Positions 22,042 through 32,700 of a DNA stretch of 64,000 nt are shown in pieces. Origin of the DNA: Nymphaea colorata (taxonomy: Eukaryota; Streptophyta; Magnoliopsida; Nymphaeales; Nymphaeaceae); contig NC_045142.1 of assembly GCF_008831285.2 (NCBI RefSeq), positions 2,547,001 to 2,611,000 of the forward strand. The letters are read 5' to 3'. Each line of letters begins with the position of its first letter. The first letter of the stretch is position 1. The notes under the pieces were generated by a model. The model had not been told where the DNA came from. It did no database searches and saw only the letters and a list, made by a program, of their open reading frames with translations. Position numbers and translations under genes: made by a program.

Positions 22042-22410
22042 TTAGTTCGGAAGGGGAGGGCGATCACAGGCCTTCTTCCTGAAGGCGCAGGTGCCGAAGA
22101 GCCAGTAGCCGACGCCATGGCCGAGAACGGCGAGGATGACGACGCCGATGTTGAAGGACATGAGGGAGAGCATCATCATGTTGGCGAAGAACATGCGGAT
22201 ACCGTAGACGAGGGAGCTGAGGAAGCCGCTGAGGTAGGGCTTCTCCTCGACCCACTTCACCTTTAGGAAGGCGAGCCACTCGGTGATGATGCCGCCGAGG
22301 AAGATGACTATGAGCAAGAATACGTATTTGCCGACGCTGGCGCCCGGCCACCCTCCGAACAGAATCACATTCGCCGAATCCGTCCCCCAGAACAACGCAA
22401 AGTGCATCAT
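22042..22410 (-). CDS. COPT: COPT/Ctr family copper transporter, short form without Met-rich head (122 aa)
   Basis: Intronless frame of 122 residues starting MMHFALFWGTD. The frame upstream of the ATG at 22410 stays open for more than 25 codons but has no earlier ATG before its stop, so the methionine-rich extracellular head of the sister genes is absent. Only the two starting methionines remain before the FALFWG block. TM1 is about 29-46, TM2 has M80-x3-M84 (MMLSLMSFN), and TM3 has G97-x3-G101 (GHGVGYWLFG). The tail is basic then proline-rich (FRKKACDRPPLPN). Known plant short forms such as COPT5 work at the tonoplast or prevacuolar compartment, but the body of this protein looks like the neighbouring COPT1-type copies, so the location is open. 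A loss of the head after tandem duplication is the simplest reading. Confidence 0.9.
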   Translation of the reverse strand: MMHFALFWGTDSANVILFGGWPGASVGKYVFLLIVIFLGGIITEWLAFLKVKWVEEKPYLSGFLSSLVYGIRMFFANMMMLSLMSFNIGVVILAVLGHGVGYWLFGTCAFRKKACDRPPLPN

Positions 22411-23247
22411 CTTCGCTCCTCTTCTCTTTCTCCGATCACAAGCTGCAAAAAAAAAACCAAGACCTCCCTCTCTCTCTGTTGGCTGACATAAAATGACTCA
22501 TGAAGACTATATAAGAGAGAGAGAGAGAGAGAGAGAGAGAAATTTGTTAAAACCAAACGGTTAGGTGAGGACAAAAATCAGACTGTTTAACTTTTGTTAA
22601 AAAAAAATATTTTAAATAAAATATAAACAACTTAATATATTTATACAAACTATTTTGATACAAAACAGTATGTCAAGGACAAATGGTTGATACTAGGCGA
22701 GCCATCCATTTTTATTATAAAAACATTCTTAAAAAATGATATATGTTTTACTTCAACTTAGCATATCAGTGGGTTATATTACAAATTGAAAAAAACACCT
22801 TAAGCATAAAATCTAAACGATTTAGTTTTTGTAATGGTATATATATATATATATGTGTGTGTGCCAAACCCCTTTAAAAAAGGGATAAGAACCAGACCTC
22901 TTAAATTTGTGTTAAAAAGTGTTTCAAAAACAAAATGTGAACTTTTTATTGTGTTTATAGATACTAATTTTATATACATCATGTCTTAGTTCAATTTATT
23001 TTTGTTAAAAAAATGATTTTTTTTTTGCTATCAGAATTTTGATGTTACAATAGTTGTTCATTATTTTTTTCAATCATTAAAAAACATTATTAAAAGTAAA
23101 AATGACTAACTTAAGATATGTTTATCTCCAAATCACCTCTTAAGATTATACTTATAAGGTTAAATTGTAGAAAAAATACTTTAATAATTAATTTTAATGG
23201 GTCCGGTTTTTCTCTCCCACTCAAATGGTCTCATTTTTACCAAACTT

Positions 23248-23250
<3 letters not shown>

Positions 23251-23344
<94 letters not shown>
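23251..23344. repeat. (TC)n-(TA)n-(GA)n self-complementary microsatellite
   Basis: About 30 bases of TC repeats, 41 bases of TA repeats, then about 23 bases of GA repeats. Because TC and GA are complementary, the whole tract can fold into one long hairpin with an AT stem. Most other tracts in the window are only (TC)n(TA)n and lack the third arm. Confidence 0.9.
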
Positions 23345-23345
<1 letters not shown>

Positions 23346-24760
23346 TTGATGGTCAACTAAAACCAAGTTGGGATATAACAAAGAAAAACGCCAGTTGGGG
23401 AGCAAGGTTTGAAGATTGTATGGTTGAACAGAGAGATTTCTCTCCATGATGCTTCTAACTTAAATGAGCTATTATTAATATTGAACCTCGTTCTTATCTT
23501 CCATCAAGTTTTTTCTAGATTTTCACTCCACTTTTTCCTAGTTTAGTTGCACTTGTAAACAAAGTCAAGGTATCAATAGCAATGTCAATGGATCCAATCC
23601 CATTTCTTAATCAGATATTACATTCTTTTTTTATATTTGATTTTTTTTTTTTGGAACAATGCGGCCGAATATCTAATCTAATCCCAATAAGATACATTGA
23701 CATCCCTAGGTGACAATCTATTTTATTTTTTCCAGCTCACTATAATGGTCAGGAGAGAAGTGAGATAAAATATAACCAGATTGATTCTGCCACATTTGAC
23801 ACTTATTTCTTTTCTCTTTTTTTAAGTTTGTGACTTGAAGAAAGTATGATACTCTTGCTTGTTTTGTTATCTTTTTTTTTGTTCAATAGTAAATTTATGA
23901 CTTTAGGAACCCCTTTACAAGATCTTATGATAAAGATTTAGTGTTCAAATATTATATCATAAAGATTGTTTTCCATACCTTTGATTCAAAGATGACTTAG
24001 AAATAAACAAAAGATAAAAACGATTTTAAACCCAAATGCAAATAAACTAAAAATGGTCTATTTAACTTGCCTTTAACTAAATTTTAAAAAAATTAGGATA
24101 TAAATTGAATGGCGTGCCCGATGTTGATGTTTTGAGATAACCATTTAGGTGAAACAACTTAAATTAAAGAATTAATAATTTGGGGTCAATGGCACAAAAT
24201 AGATATGAGGAGAAATATTATATCATTGCTGGCCAAGTACGCAGTACGCTCGTACATGTGCATGTCTATTGGAAAAATGGTTCGGACTCTGTTCCCTATC
24301 AGATGTACGTAGCATTTACTTAATCGGAATAGAAAAGATCCTCGTGGACCCGTATTTATATATGGTCACAAAGTTATATACTGAACCTAAACCCAACTGC
24401 TGCATGCGTTTTATTTTCTTTAATGAAATCTAACTAAGAGGGTCCGGACTCAAGTTATGGGCTATCTGCCCTTCTCCAACCTCAGTTTGGATTTCCCTCT
24501 ACCATCTAAATATCTTCTTGGGTACATGACATATGAATTGAGATATCTAGGATATAAAATATTTTATTGTCTACCGATATGATCAACCTAACAATATTCA
24601 GAGATTGAGGTGCACATGATAAGGATGGGCCCGTTTCTGGGCTCCTACTCAATCTTTGTCATCATATGAAAAGGTAAAGGAAAAGTAAATGCGTTTACGA
24701 AACTATAAAATGATCTATTATATAACTCAGTAAACGCGTAAGATATTATGGCCACCACAA

Positions 24761-24803
<43 letters not shown>

Positions 24804-25156
24804 GTCCTCAGAAGTAGTTGTTGTTGTCGATGGGTATATAATGATATCAGATGAGGTAATATGTTACTTAACCACACGTTCCGAGTAGCCAGTGATATAT
24901 ATACTTTAACACTTTGATGATGTGATATTTGACTTGCATATTCAAATGCCTAGCAAATATATGCAAGCAAACAACATGATTCATGCAGGCCAGCATAGAT
25001 AGCGAGTTGACCCAGCTGCCGCATATACAAAATTTCATAAATATTCCATTGTTAGGAAGCATGTCTCATGACTTAGCTTGTTTAGCGCCAAAGTTCAACA
25101 ATGCTCGACCTGACTATGGTTTCAAAATTTTAACAGCACCTGAAATATAATTTTTT

Positions 25157-25196
<40 letters not shown>

Positions 25197-26102
25197 TAAA
25201 ACTTTTTAAATTTACATATAAATTTTTAAAGTTTTTAAAATCTGAAAAGGGGACAAAGCCCCTTCTGGCCCGACCCCCCAAATGAATTACTTGACCAAAA
25301 GCCCCTTTTTTATGTTACACAATTTTGAATATGATTTATTATCTTTAATTGATATGTTAATTAAACTAACTTCAGTAAAGCTAACACGCAATGCAGTGAC
25401 AGAGCCACATGCAGGCTTGTGTGTGCACTTGCCCACACGATCTTACAAAGCCTAGTTACCTGCATATTGCTGGTCAGAACTATTTACTCTTTATAATTAT
25501 GTATCATCTTCATCTTTTCTGCTTTAAGTGGGGGGCATTTTTAAATTCTAGTAGAGATAAGCGCTTTCACGGCGCTCAATTCTCGAACACAGAACCAGCC
25601 TGAACCTGGCTATATATCGCATTAAGGTGCATGAAATTTTCGTACGGTTAATAAAAAAAGTGCCATTGTTTTGATAAAAAAAAAGTAATTTTTTTTTTTG
25701 TATAAAAAAAGGAAAACAGAAAAAATTGAAAAAAAAAAATCAAAATGACATTTTTTCCTATAATTTAAAAAATGCTCCCTTTTTTCTTTTGGCGTATGAT
25801 TGTTGCGTGCACCAATCAGCGCACCTAACTCAAGTCGAACCCACCCACCTGGGCTGCATTCATCTCAAACCTGCGTCTTGACGGCACACATATAAATTGC
25901 TAGCAAATTAGATCCACAAATACTTGATTCATGCTTGCAATATAAGAGCTAATTAATTAGACCTTATTTTTTAAACTTGCAACACAGATTCTGTGCTCAA
26001 ATTCAGATTCAATAAGAACATACCAAATTTAATCGGTAAGCACATCTACTTTTTCCTTTACCAGATTCGACTAACCCAAATTGAAATTGGTTTTGTTCAG
26101 CT

Positions 26103-26271
26103 CAGTGGCAGAAGCAGGTGTGGGCAATTGCCCGCACAGACCTACAAAAAAGTGTTTATTTTTATATTTGAAACTTCATGATAGTTTTTATCATGTACAT
26201 AGAGGTGCACTTCAAAAATTTTAAATTATATAAATAGTGTTATGTAGCCAGAATTTTCTACCTCCCCCCTA
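26103..26271. mobile_element. Small non-autonomous hAT-like element (MITE) with 8-bp target duplication
   Basis: A 169-bp element begins CAGTGGCAGAAGCAGG and ends CTCCCCCCTA. It is bordered by the same eight bases, GTTCAGCT, at 26095-26102 and 26272-26279. An exact 8-bp duplication and a CAG start are typical of the hAT superfamily. The inside begins with a near-palindrome (TGTGGGCAATTGCCCGCACA). There is no coding capacity. Related sequence, without clear ends, appears near 25396, 51385 and 63285. Confidence 0.7.
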
Positions 26272-27173
26272 GTTCAGCTTGTTTTTGCCCTCAAAACTTA
26301 AAGTCCAACACCCTGGCCAGGTGAATGGATCTTTTGTTTGTAACCGGCTCATAAAAGCTTTTTTTTGAACAATTTTAGAAAAAGTTAATCAAACAGTATT
26401 ACAAAAGATATTCAAGAAGGTGCCTTTTTTTTTTTTTTTTTTTTTTTTGCAACCAACCAGACAGGGATCTGGTTGGAATTATGGATCCCATGATATTTTA
26501 AGCCTTTATTCAATTTGACTACTCTTTGAAACCTCAATATTAAGCAGATATATTTTGACATGGCAAAAACTCCAAGGTTAGCAATAGAGATGTATTTTTT
26601 TTTTCTAATGGAATTCCCATTTAAGACATTTTCATTCTTAGAATTTGATTGGCAGCCTTTTTTTTTGTTTGACTGGTTGAATCTAACTGTTCCTCTTTAT
26701 CTTCTCGACTTCTCCATATCGTTTCAATTTTATCTGTTGTCTTTGAAGAGACGATCCAAATGATTCTCTTTGCCTTACATCGTTCCAATTATATATATAT
26801 ATTTCTTGCGAATGTAAGTCATCTGCTGTACTCAAATTAAACCAACAATTAGAATACAAATTAAACAGAAAAGAAATCACCAGTGATTAACATCCAATCT
26901 CTCTCTCTATCACTCCCTTGTTTTTTGACATGTAATAATCATGAAACCCACAAAATCAACAGCATCCATATCAGATGAAGAGGACCCAGAAGAACCCCAA
27001 ATTTATGACCAGCCATGGCCAATATACACAAATTCACATGCAGCCATGTGCAAGCAACACACACACAGACAGAGACATGTACATGAAGAAGAAACTGGAA
27101 AGACAGAAAAAGAAAGATCAACTCAGGAAGGACCAGGAAAGGAAGAATGGAACGCCAACATCAGCAGACACCA

Positions 27174-27620
27174 TCAGGAGCACTGGCCTGGACACTCCTT
27201 CAAAACTGGTTCCACGGCCGGCGACGGCTTCCTCAGAAACTGAGTACCGAACACCCAAAAGCCGACGCCGTGGCCGAGGACAGCGGCGAACAGAATCCCC
27301 AGGTTGAAGGACATGATGGCGAGCATCACCATGTAAGCGAAGAAGACGCGGACGCCGTAGAGGACGGCCTGCAGGAAGCCGGTCAGAACCGGGCTCCCCT
27401 TCATCCTCTTCACCTTGCAGAACGACAGCCACTCCACCAGGACGGCGCCGATGAAGATGACGATCAGGGAGAGAATGTACTGGCCGAGGCTGAAGCCCGG
27501 CCAGTCGGCGAACAGAACCCACACGTCCTTCCCCCAGTACAGCGCCATGTGCATCATTACCCTCTTCGCCGGTGCCATGCCTGTGCTGTTCCCCGTCGAC
27601 ATGTTACCGCCGTGATCCAT
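27174..27620 (-). CDS. COPT: COPT/Ctr family copper transporter (148 aa)
   Basis: Intronless frame. I chose the ATG at 27620 (MDHGGNMSTGNSTG) to match its paralogue at 19609; the frame is open 10 codons further upstream. The head ends in KRVMMHMALYWGKD. TM1 is about 48-65, TM2 has M99-x3-M103 (VMLAIMSFN), and TM3 has G116-x3-G120 (GHGVGFWVFG), all standard for the family. The tail ends KECPGQCS with two cysteines. It is nearly the same as the 19181 gene from LYWGKDVWVLFA onwards, so the two are recent tandem duplicates. Expected role: Cu(I) transport as a trimer. Its 5' flank is duplicated downstream on the plus-strand map (see the repeat at 30268-32700), and a (CT)n(AT)n tract occupies the leader/promoter at about 27733-27816. 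Confidence 0.93.
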   Translation of the reverse strand: MDHGGNMSTGNSTGMAPAKRVMMHMALYWGKDVWVLFADWPGFSLGQYILSLIVIFIGAVLVEWLSFCKVKRMKGSPVLTGFLQAVLYGVRVFFAYMVMLAIMSFNLGILFAAVLGHGVGFWVFGTQFLRKPSPAVEPVLKECPGQCS

Positions 27621-27729
27621 TTCTCTTTCTCTCACTACCAACAATCTCAAAACCCCTCGTCCTCTCTCTTAGATTTTTTTCTTGGCTGAGAACACGAAGC
27701 AGAAGAGAAGAAGGGTCTGTGTATATATG

Positions 27730-27821
<92 letters not shown>

Positions 27822-30095
27822 AGGGAAGTGTAAGAGAAGAAGTGGGTTATGTATATATATAATGTCAATGCACTTAGTAGATGTTATTCTGGGTCAACTG
27901 GTCACAACTTGGAATTTAAAAGGGAAACTAGCCATTCTACAAGCAAGTCATAGATTTCCCTTATCCGGCTGCATGTTGTTGGTTTGTTAATTGAAATAAT
28001 GTTTTAGATTAATTACCATTGGAATTTTGTCACCCAAGCTACGAATATAATAGATCTTAATTTGCAGGGGGCATGAATGGCTAACAAACTAAACTATGTC
28101 GAGGAACCGATATATAAACAAATGAACATGTGTTGGGCAGCTGCCCACACAAACTTACACCCAGCTCCACCTTTAGAATGCATGTTCTTTTATAACTTTA
28201 AAGGGTGTTCGATGATGCCATAATTGTCGAATTATATATAACAAAAAATTCCCATTTTTTTATGAAATAGAATAACGTCATTAAACAAAGAATTTTGATT
28301 CCTAAATAAATTATATGCTCATTCTTCGATCAAAATTCTGGAATTATTATTCTAAACTGAGGGATAGAATTATGATTCAAGAATTTAAAAAAGAAAATTT
28401 TCTTTCCCTTGAGGGCACATGTCATGGTACTAATTCATGTTTATCAAAAACATCATTTTGCGTTCTTGATTTCAAACTATCAAACACAAATAAAAAATAA
28501 AACCGGAATTTTCCTTATAATTCCAATTTGATCTGCAATTTTGTTACTATAATTTGAATCTTAGAACCAAACAGTCAAAGCCATCAAACACCCACTAAAA
28601 GAATCTCTGATGCCAAAATCTAGCGATTGAGTTTATGGATCGATAAGAAAAAAAAACTGGGTTTGCTATTACTGAATGAAATTAGAATTTATATAAAAAT
28701 CAACATTTTAAATACATATGCGTATAAAAATCATAAAAAAATAAAAAAAGTTAAATATTAGTTATACTTGACACGTGGCACTCTTGAATCCACCATGAAA
28801 CCGAATCAATTTTCCACCAGTTTGATTCCAATAAGCCGATCCAAACCACTTTAAACTCCTAACTCTTAACACGTCTGACATAAGGCAATGAATCACAGGT
28901 CTCCATGAATCAGACCTTCTCCATGGTCAATGATATATAATATTCCAACGCCATGACTCACGCCGGTTGACGTATAATCATATATAAACTAGGGGCCGGG
29001 ACGCAGTTACCAAATCCACATGCCCTAATTATATTAGAAGTTTTCTTGATTAATACAAGTTTATGATATTTAAAGTTATATAAATATATATTTCATTGTT
29101 GGTATTTAATAGTAAGCTAGGAGTAGGACCCATTAGTAAAAGATCTCAGGATGTGTATGTGTCATCTTATTATATCATGAATATATATCTGCATTAAGTA
29201 GGCAAATTGGCACCTTTAACAAATTAAATTAATGATTTCCCTTTGTCATTGAAAACTAGATCGACCATTTGACCTTGTTCAGCAAACCTCGCACACAAAT
29301 AGGTGTCATATACCAACGTCGATGATTGGAAATCAGTGTGTTTAACAAATGTATATGAGATGCCGAAAGATCAGGTTCGAATCGAATATACTCTTAACCA
29401 TATCCACTTTCTTGGATATTTTCATATTTGAATTCAAATATGAGTAAAGAAAAGTCTATGCCATATTCACATGTGAATCCAAACTGATTTTCAAAACGTA
29501 TGGACATTGATTATAGGATACCCATTTAAATTAAACTAAATCCGATTTTGTTTCTTGATCCGAAGTTAAATTCTGTTCCAATTGAATTTTTCTTAAGGCA
29601 GTTCAGTTAGATATCGGATCCAAATCAGATTAATTGACATTCTTAAACAAAATTGATGATTCCATTGCCCTCGAAAGTTAGATGGTTTTCCTTGTAATTG
29701 AAAATTAGGTTGGAAATTCCACAGGTTCGACAAACAAGTTAGATGGTCTTACGGCACATTCCTCAACTCGAGTGTTACACATGTCACCATTTACAGTACA
29801 GAGAAATAACACTCACGGACTCATGGGAACGTTAACTGAAGACACCTCAGCAAGACATGGATCAGTATGCCCTTAGGGACAGTTCAACCCTACTTATTAA
29901 CATACAAAAACATACACCCAGCAAAAACTCAATCTCAAACAAACACTAACAAGAAAAAGAGGGTTTCAAGAGATGCTAGTTTTGGCGAAAGTTGATAAGC
30001 AAAAAAATATTTTGGCATACATGATGCATCATATGGAATGTTTGACAGTTAGGCACTTGGATACATAAGCGCGGCCAATTCACATAGCAAATTAT
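27612..30095. repeat. Segmental duplication, copy 1 (COPT first codons, leader and upstream region)
   Basis: This segment of about 2.48 kb starts at the first codons of the COPT gene at 27620 and runs through its leader, the CT/AT tract and the upstream DNA. It matches 30268-32700 in the same orientation and order: the leader block with CAATCTCAAAA, the GTGTTCGATGAT element, the ATGACTCACGCCGGTTGACG block and the final GGAATGTTTGACAGTTAGGC block all recur. Small indels are common, so the duplication is not very recent. Confidence 0.85.
28203..28593. mobile_element. Probable MITE-like element, copy 1
   Basis: A noncoding stretch of about 390 bp starts GGGTGTTCGATGATGCC and ends GCCATCAAACACCC, so the ends are inverted repeats of about 12 bases with few mismatches. 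The end sequence GGGTGTTYGATG resembles termini common in plant hAT- and Harbinger-type MITEs. I could not see a clean target duplication. It lies within the duplicated segment and so exists twice. Confidence 0.4.
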
Positions 30096-30146
30096 AGTCT
30101 TAAGTTTCTGTGCTGCAGAGAATAAACACCAATAAAAAACACCGAT

Positions 30147-30267
30147 ATGCTAGTTGAAGCATAATAAATGTGTCTATTTGAAGCACCCAAAGTAAACCTG
30201 TTCCCTAAGAAATGAGAGAAAGGGAAGAAATTTGGGCATCTTGTACGATGGTAAGATCAAATACCCA
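30147..30267. repeat. Dispersed SINE-like repeat fragment
   Basis: Similar to 33165-33300: both share ATATGC-AGTT-AAGCATAAT, GAAGCACC-AAAGTAA and GGTAAGAT-AAATAC in the same order. It belongs to a family also seen near 45960, 52950 and 62395. Confidence 0.4.
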
Positions 30268-30275
30268 TGATCCAT
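30174..30275 (-). pseudogene. Orphan COPT start: leader and first codons without a transporter body
   Basis: The leader copied from the COPT gene at 27620 reaches its ATG here at 30275 and then encodes M-D-H-G before homology stops. The frame goes on for 29 unrelated residues (YLILPSYKMPKF...) and ends at 30174. None of the Mets motif, TM helices, MxxxM or GxxxG of a Ctr transporter follows. The 22-codon stretch before the ATG still matches the leader of the intact gene when read in frame (SKREEDGFLRLLVLRERE). I read this as the broken edge of a tandem duplication. If the copied promoter works, it drives a short transcript of unknown use. Confidence 0.75.
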
Positions 30276-32700
30276 TTCTCTTTCTCTCAATACCAACAAT
30301 CTCAAAAACCCATCTTCCTCTCTCTTAGATCTTTTTCTTGGCAGAGAACATGAAGAAGTCTGTGTATATATGTAATGTCCATTACCTCTCCCTCTCTCCC
30401 TCTCTCTCATATATACATTAGATTTTAACAACTTGAATTTAAAAGGCAAACTAGCCATTCTACAAGCCAGTCATAGATTTCAGTCATCCGGCCGAATGTT
30501 GATGGTTTGTAAATTGAAATAATATTTTAGATATAAACAGAAGAACATGTGTGGAGCCTGTGTAGGCAACTGCCCACACAAGCTCACACCCAGCTCCACC
30601 TTAGAATGCATGTTTATCTTTAAAGGGTGTCTGATGAGGTCATAATTGTGGAATTATATAACGAAAGTCCCCATGAAATAGAGTAGCGTTATTAAACAAA
30701 AAATTTTGATTCCTATATTATATGCTCATTCTTCAATCAAAATTAATTTTGGAATTATTATTCTACACTTGGGGACAAAATTATGATTCAAGAATTTTAA
30801 AAAGGAAAATTATTCTACACATGTCATGGTATTAGTTCATGTTTATCAAAAGCAATTATTTTCAATTCTTGAATAAAACTTTCAAACTATCAAACACAAA
30901 TAAAAAATAGAACTGGAATTTTCTTTCTAATTCAAATTCGATGTGCAACTTTGTTACAACGATTTTGATTTTAGAACCAAAATGTCAAAGCTATCAAACA
31001 CCCACTGGAAGAACCTCTGATGCCAAAATCTAGTGATTTAGTTTGTGGAAGAACCGGGTTTGCTAATTGCTATTACTAAATGAAATTAGAATTTATATAA
31101 AAATTATCATTTTAAATAAATAAATATATATATATATATATATATGCGTATAAAAATCACAAAAAAATAAAAAGTTTTAAATATAAGTTAAACCTGACAC
31201 GTGTCACTCTTGGATCCGCCATGAGTTTTCCACCGGCTTGATTCCAATAAGCCGATCCAAACCAATTGAAACTCCCAACACTTAAACACGTGTAACATAA
31301 GGCAATGAATCACAGTATCTCCATTAATCAGACCTTCTCCACGGTCAATGATATATAATATGCAAACGCCATGACTCACGCCGGTTGACGTATAATCATA
31401 TATAAAATTTTTATTGATTAAGAGCAAGTTTTCTTGATTAAGAACAAGTTTATGATATTTAAAGTTTTATAAATATATATATATATATATATTTTATTGT
31501 TGGTATTTAATAGTAAGCTACGGGTAGGACCCATTAGTAAAAGATCTCAAGATGTGTATATGTCATCTTAATATATCATCAATATACATATCTACATTTT
31601 AGTAGGAGATTTGGTTGCATTTGACAAATTAACTAAAGCTTGATCGATCATTTGACCTTTTTTAGTAAATCTCACCACAAATAGGTGTCATATACCGACG
31701 TGTCTATAACGAGGATGATTGGAAATCAATGTATTTAACAAATGTATATGAGATGCCCAAAGATCAGGTTCAAATCAGATATACTCTTAATTATATCCAC
31801 TTTTTTGGATATCTTCATATTTGAATTCAAATATGAGTAAAGAAATGCCTATGCCAATCCAAATCCATAAATTCGACTTTTAACTTCACAGAGTCCAAAT
31901 CTGATTTTAAACTGAATCCAAGTTGATTTTCAAAATGTATGGACATTGATTATAGGATATCCATTTAAATTAAACTAAATCTGATCCACGTCTGAATCCA
32001 ACCAGATATTTGTTTAAATCCATTCCCAATCCAATTGGATATCATCTTAAATCTGAATCTGATCATGTTTCTGGATCAGATGTTAAATTCTGTTTCAATT
32101 GAATTTTTCGTAGGGCAGTTCAGTTAAATAACGGATCCAAATCAAATTTGTTGACATTCTTAAACAAAATTGATGATTCCATTGCCATCGAAAGTTAGAT
32201 GGTTTTCCTTGCCAATGGAAATTCCGTGGGTTCGGCAAACTTGATGATCTCTTAAATGTTTGGATCCAAAAAAAAAATGTTGTGGGCATCTATGTTTTCT
32301 AATAATATCCTCAGCCCTACTTGCAGTGAGTGGAAGGCACCACTGTCTAAGTGAGAAGCCGAAACTTCCTCTCATTTCCCCGTCCTTCGAGTCCAAAACT
32401 ATTTCATTACCTGATTGGTCCTATGGTACATTCTTCAACTCGAGTGTCACATATATCACCATTTATAGTATAAAGAAATAACACTCACGGACTCATAGGA
32501 ATGAAAATGAGGACACCTCAGCAAGACATCAATCAGTATGCCCTTAAGGACAGTTCAACCCTACTTATTAACATACAAATACATACACCCAGCAAAAAAA
32601 CTCGATCTCAAACAAATACTAACAAGAAAAATGCTAGCATATGGAATGTTTGACAGTTAGGCACTTGGATACATAAGCGGCCAATTAACATAGCAAATTA
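30268..32700. repeat. Segmental duplication, copy 2 (promoter copy of the COPT gene)
   Basis: Matches 27612-30095 in order and orientation over about 2.43 kb, starting at the COPT start codon and ending at GGCACTTGGATACATAAGC...CATAGCAAATTA. It lacks most of the long CT/AT tract of copy 1 and has a few extra tracts, such as (TA)n near 31122-31145. The two copies are separated by 172 bp, most of which belongs to a dispersed repeat family. Confidence 0.85.
30625..31003. mobile_element. Probable MITE-like element, copy 2
   Basis: Duplicate of the element at 28203-28593, starting GGGTGTCTGATGAGG and ending GCTATCAAACACCC. It was carried by the segmental duplication and is not an independent insertion, since its flanks also match. 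Confidence 0.4.

Larger units (their letters stand above)
22411..27173. other. Repeat-rich intergenic region without a recognisable gene
   Basis: Holds the promoter side of the COPT gene at 22410 with a (GA)n tract near 22506-22541, then AT-rich sequence, a perfect dinucleotide hairpin (23251-23344), (TA)n tracts near 24763-24800 and 25163-25192, a T-run near 26425-26448 and a small hAT-like element (26103-26271). A degenerate relative of that element begins near 25396. Short open frames do not look coding. Confidence 0.5.

Noticed and set aside
27147-27689. Large plus-strand open frames over the COPT genes (here 180 codons; similar at 4154-4549 and 19256-19732)
   Set aside because: They are antisense shadows of GC-rich COPT coding sequence; composition is low-complexity and no domain is visible.
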